Origin: JAUXIQ01 sp030620925 [NCBI: Nitrospinota bacterium]
Lineage (GTDB): Bacteria; JAUXIQ01
Direction: 5' to 3'
NCBI GenBank assembly: GCA_030620925.1
Contig: JAUXIQ010000074.1
Location: 1-8,156, forward strand
Length of the DNA stretch: 8,156 nt
This document shows positions 6,814-8,156 of the stretch, in pieces. The notes beneath the pieces are model-generated. The model saw only the letters and a program-made list of their open reading frames with translations, did no database searches and was not told the origin of the DNA. Both the position numbers and the translations under genes were made by a program. Position 1 is the first letter of the stretch, and each line of letters opens with the position of its first letter.

Positions 6814-6990
6814 ATGAGCGCTCTTACATTCCTCATGGGAATCATCCTCGGCTTTGTCGCTGGAGCGATGGTATGTTTTCTGTTGATAAGGAGGAGGATC
6901 AGATGGGAGAACAGCCCCAGGAGAAAAGTCGAGAACTTCATCTCTGAGTTTAACCGCTATTACAAGGGTTCCCGAAGAGAAAGCGATTAG
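6814..6990 (+). CDS. Small single-span membrane protein (58 aa), function unknown
   Basis: I do not recognise this protein. It reads MSALTFLMGIILGFVAGAMV and continues with CFLLIRRRIRW, then a charged tail. Residues 3-25 form one hydrophobic, glycine-rich segment (GIILGFVAGA, small-residue spacing that favours helix packing). It is followed at once by RRR-I-R, a strong positive-inside signal, so the N-terminus should be outside and the basic C-terminal 33 residues in the cytoplasm. There is no cleavable signal sequence. Support for it being real: ATG with GAGGGAG 7 nt upstream, a clear membrane segment, same strand as pepA with a 33-nt gap. It could be a small regulator or anchor subunit; that is only inference. 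A strong Shine-Dalgarno-like run lies inside it at 6888-6897. Confidence 0.7.
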   Translation: MSALTFLMGIILGFVAGAMVCFLLIRRRIRWENSPRRKVENFISEFNRYYKGSRRESD

Positions 6991-7069
6991 CAGCGGAAAT
7001 CAGTTGGCGATTTTTCCAATCCTTCTTTTGGGAAGAACATTCAGGCCGATTTGCTCTAAGTCATATCCA

Positions 7070-7098
7070 CCGGATTCATGGTAAAGAATCTTATCCGG
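7070..7098. terminator. Inverted repeat in convergent gap, possible bidirectional transcript end
   Basis: CCGGAT (7070-7075) and ATCCGG (7093-7098) are perfect inverted arms, and GATTC (7073-7077) with GAATC (7086-7090) offers a competing inner stem. The site lies between the stop codons of two converging transcription units at 6990 and 7108, where a shared terminator is expected. Neither side has a T-run, so it is not a typical intrinsic terminator. The rest of the 115-nt gap shows no other structure I can support. Confidence 0.3.
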
Positions 7099-7105
7099 CA
7101 CCCTT

Positions 7106-7993
7106 CTAATCGCCCCACATAACTACCCGGTTTCTTCCCCGCCTTTTAGCCGTGTAGAGGGCCTGGTCGGCGCGCTCCAGCAGTTCCATTTTTGTAGTGG
7201 CGTCCTCAGGAAAAGATGCTATCCCCACGCTTATGGTAAGCTTTCCGTCGGGAAGCTTCTCCTCTCCCTTAAAGGCAAATTCCGCTACTGTATTCATAAG
7301 CCTTAACCCAAGCGCCTCAGAGGCGGCCTTGCTTTTTTCAGGAGCTATAACGGTAAATTCCTCACCACCGTATCTGGCCACAGTGTCGTAAATTCTGCTT
7401 TGCTGCCCGAGTATGCCGGCTATCTGCTTAAGGACTTCGTCCCCCGCCATGTGGCCGAAGAAATCGTTGTAGTCTTTGAAAAAATCGATATCCAGCATGA
7501 GCAGGCATACGCTGTTCTTAAGTCGGACGGACCTGGATATTTCGGCATCCAGGTGTTGATGGAAAAATCTATAGTTATATAGGCCGGTGAGCTCATCGGT
7601 GTTGGCCAGGTTTCTATAAAACTCCGCTTCCCTGGCCTGTATCTCAAGCTTGTGTCGCTCACTGAACCTTGCTGCGACTAATGCTGCCTGCTCCGGAATC
7701 ACCGGCTTCCAAAGGTACTCATCCGCTCCTGCTTTAATTGCCCTGACCATCTTTTTCGGACTGCCGGTTTTCCCCAGGGCGATAATTCCCAGGTCGGCAT
7801 TCCTTTTTCTGGCGTCTTTAATTTCCTTGAAGGGGTCCGCGTTATTGTCATCCAGATCGACGATAATTATCGCGAATTCCTTCTTCCGGCGCCTTCGCAA
7901 TACTTTGTAGTCGCTGGTTTTTAATGCCTGGGTAATTAGTTCGACGGCTTCCTTATCTTTGCTCAGCAAAAGGGCGTCTAATAGCTTGTCCAT
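7106..7993 (-). CDS. Diguanylate cyclase with degenerate receiver domain (REC-GGDEF)
   Basis: Makes cyclic di-GMP from two GTP; a soluble protein with no membrane segment. Residue numbers count from the alternative GTG start at 8008. Residues 10-115 resemble a response-regulator receiver: D51 after the hydrophobic strand FAIIIV is the possible phospho-acceptor, and K101 in LWKP the conserved lysine. The N-terminal acidic pair is eroded to S-K-D (16-18), so phosphorylation is doubtful. A helical linker (about 115-136) leads to the GGDEF domain: NTDELTGLYN (136-145), metal-binding DIDFFKDYND (173-182), and active GGEEF (214-218). RIYD (205-208), five residues before GGEEF, is the RxxD inhibitory site for product feedback. 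ATG 7993 and GTG 8008 are both possible starts and neither has a Shine-Dalgarno; I prefer the ATG. No partner kinase is visible. Confidence 0.93.
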   Translation of the reverse strand: MDKLLDALLLSKDKEAVELITQALKTSDYKVLRRRRKKEFAIIIVDLDDNNADPFKEIKDARKRNADLGIIALGKTGSPKKMVRAIKAGADEYLWKPVIPEQAALVAARFSERHKLEIQAREAEFYRNLANTDELTGLYNYRFFHQHLDAEISRSVRLKNSVCLLMLDIDFFKDYNDFFGHMAGDEVLKQIAGILGQQSRIYDTVARYGGEEFTVIAPEKSKAASEALGLRLMNTVAEFAFKGEEKLPDGKLTISVGIASFPEDATTKMELLERADQALYTAKRRGRNRVVMWGD

Positions 7994-8015
7994 ATCGTTG
8001 TAGCCCACATCGCAA

Positions 8016-8034
8016 ATTTTGATTGAATCAAAAT
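8016..8034. promoter_or_regulatory. Perfect 19-bp AT-rich palindrome at the diguanylate cyclase start
   Basis: ATTTTGATT (8016-8024), a central G, and AATCAAAAT (8026-8034) form a perfect inverted repeat. It ends 7 nt before the GTG at 8008 and 22 nt before the ATG at 7993, exactly where a ribosome would bind. It could be an operator for a dimeric repressor, autoregulation site, or an RNA hairpin over the start. The gene has no visible Shine-Dalgarno, which makes control at this point more plausible, but function is inference. Confidence 0.5.
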
Positions 8035-8048
8035 GACGATCACAGCCT

Positions 8049-8080
8049 GGAGTTTTAAAATGACAGTGTAATCAAACTCC
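8049..8080. promoter_or_regulatory. Upstream leader region with 7-bp inverted repeat and possible promoter
   Basis: GGAGTTT (8049-8055) and AAACTCC (8074-8080) are perfect inverted arms with an 18-nt loop. Just overlapping on the minus strand is a possible promoter, TTGTCA followed after 17 nt by TGTCAT (4 of 6 matches to the -10 consensus). If it is used, the transcript of the diguanylate cyclase gene would start close to the 19-bp palindrome. The remaining bases to 8156 are AT-rich, with no gene that I can see. Confidence 0.3.
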
Positions 8081-8156
8081 TTTGACAACAACCATTTTTA
8101 CCATTTATGGGGTATACGATGCAATAAAAATATAGTTTGCAAGCCGCTGTTAAGGC

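Overview
The window looks like an ordinary chromosomal housekeeping and catabolic region of a free-living, probably anaerobic bacterium with moderate to fairly high GC. Three things hint at Chloroflexota (Dehalococcoidia-like) or a deltaproteobacterial-type lineage: a CaiB-type CoA-transferase, a hydantoinase-like amidohydrolase, and short GC-rich palindromic repeats of the 'GGGGCGGGTTT' kind. The lineage is inferred from general resemblance and was not tested. No RNA gene, CRISPR array, transposase or integrase is visible.

Left part, minus strand (1-4066). Four genes run leftwards, probably as one transcript: a hydantoinase/dihydropyrimidinase-like amidohydrolase (4066-2627), a SirTm-type NAD-dependent protein deacetylase whose start lies 46 nt inside the preceding gene (2672-1884), a CaiB/BaiF family III CoA-transferase (1709-444), and the N-terminal 133 residues of a HAD-family phosphatase cut by the window edge (401-1). 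The 174-nt gap between the sirtuin and CoA-transferase genes holds two compact palindromic repeats. One can read the CoA-transferase frame back through them, but this 58-residue extension is almost certainly not part of the protein.

Middle part, plus strand (4317-6990). A 250-nt divergent spacer (4067-4316) separates the left cluster from thioredoxin reductase trxB (4317-5243), leucyl aminopeptidase pepA (5281-6780) and an unannotated 58-residue single-span membrane protein (6814-6990). The short gaps (37 and 33 nt) and same strand suggest an operon.

Right part (6991-8156). After a 115-nt convergent gap with a weak inverted repeat comes a minus-strand diguanylate cyclase with a degenerate receiver domain, a GGEEF active site and an intact RxxD inhibitory site (7993-7106). 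Its leader has a perfect 19-bp AT-rich palindrome right at the start codon and a second 7-bp inverted repeat further upstream.

How the genes fit together: the left cluster looks like small-molecule catabolism (ring opening of a cyclic amide or ureide, CoA activation of a carboxylic acid, plus a deacylase that could reverse protein acylation). The middle set is redox and peptide turnover, and the right gene is second-messenger signalling. I see no clear undescribed multi-gene system. The most checkable novelties are the cluster pairing a sirtuin with a hydantoinase and a CoA-transferase, the atypical metal-site context of the amidohydrolase, the small membrane protein, and the palindrome over the diguanylate cyclase start.
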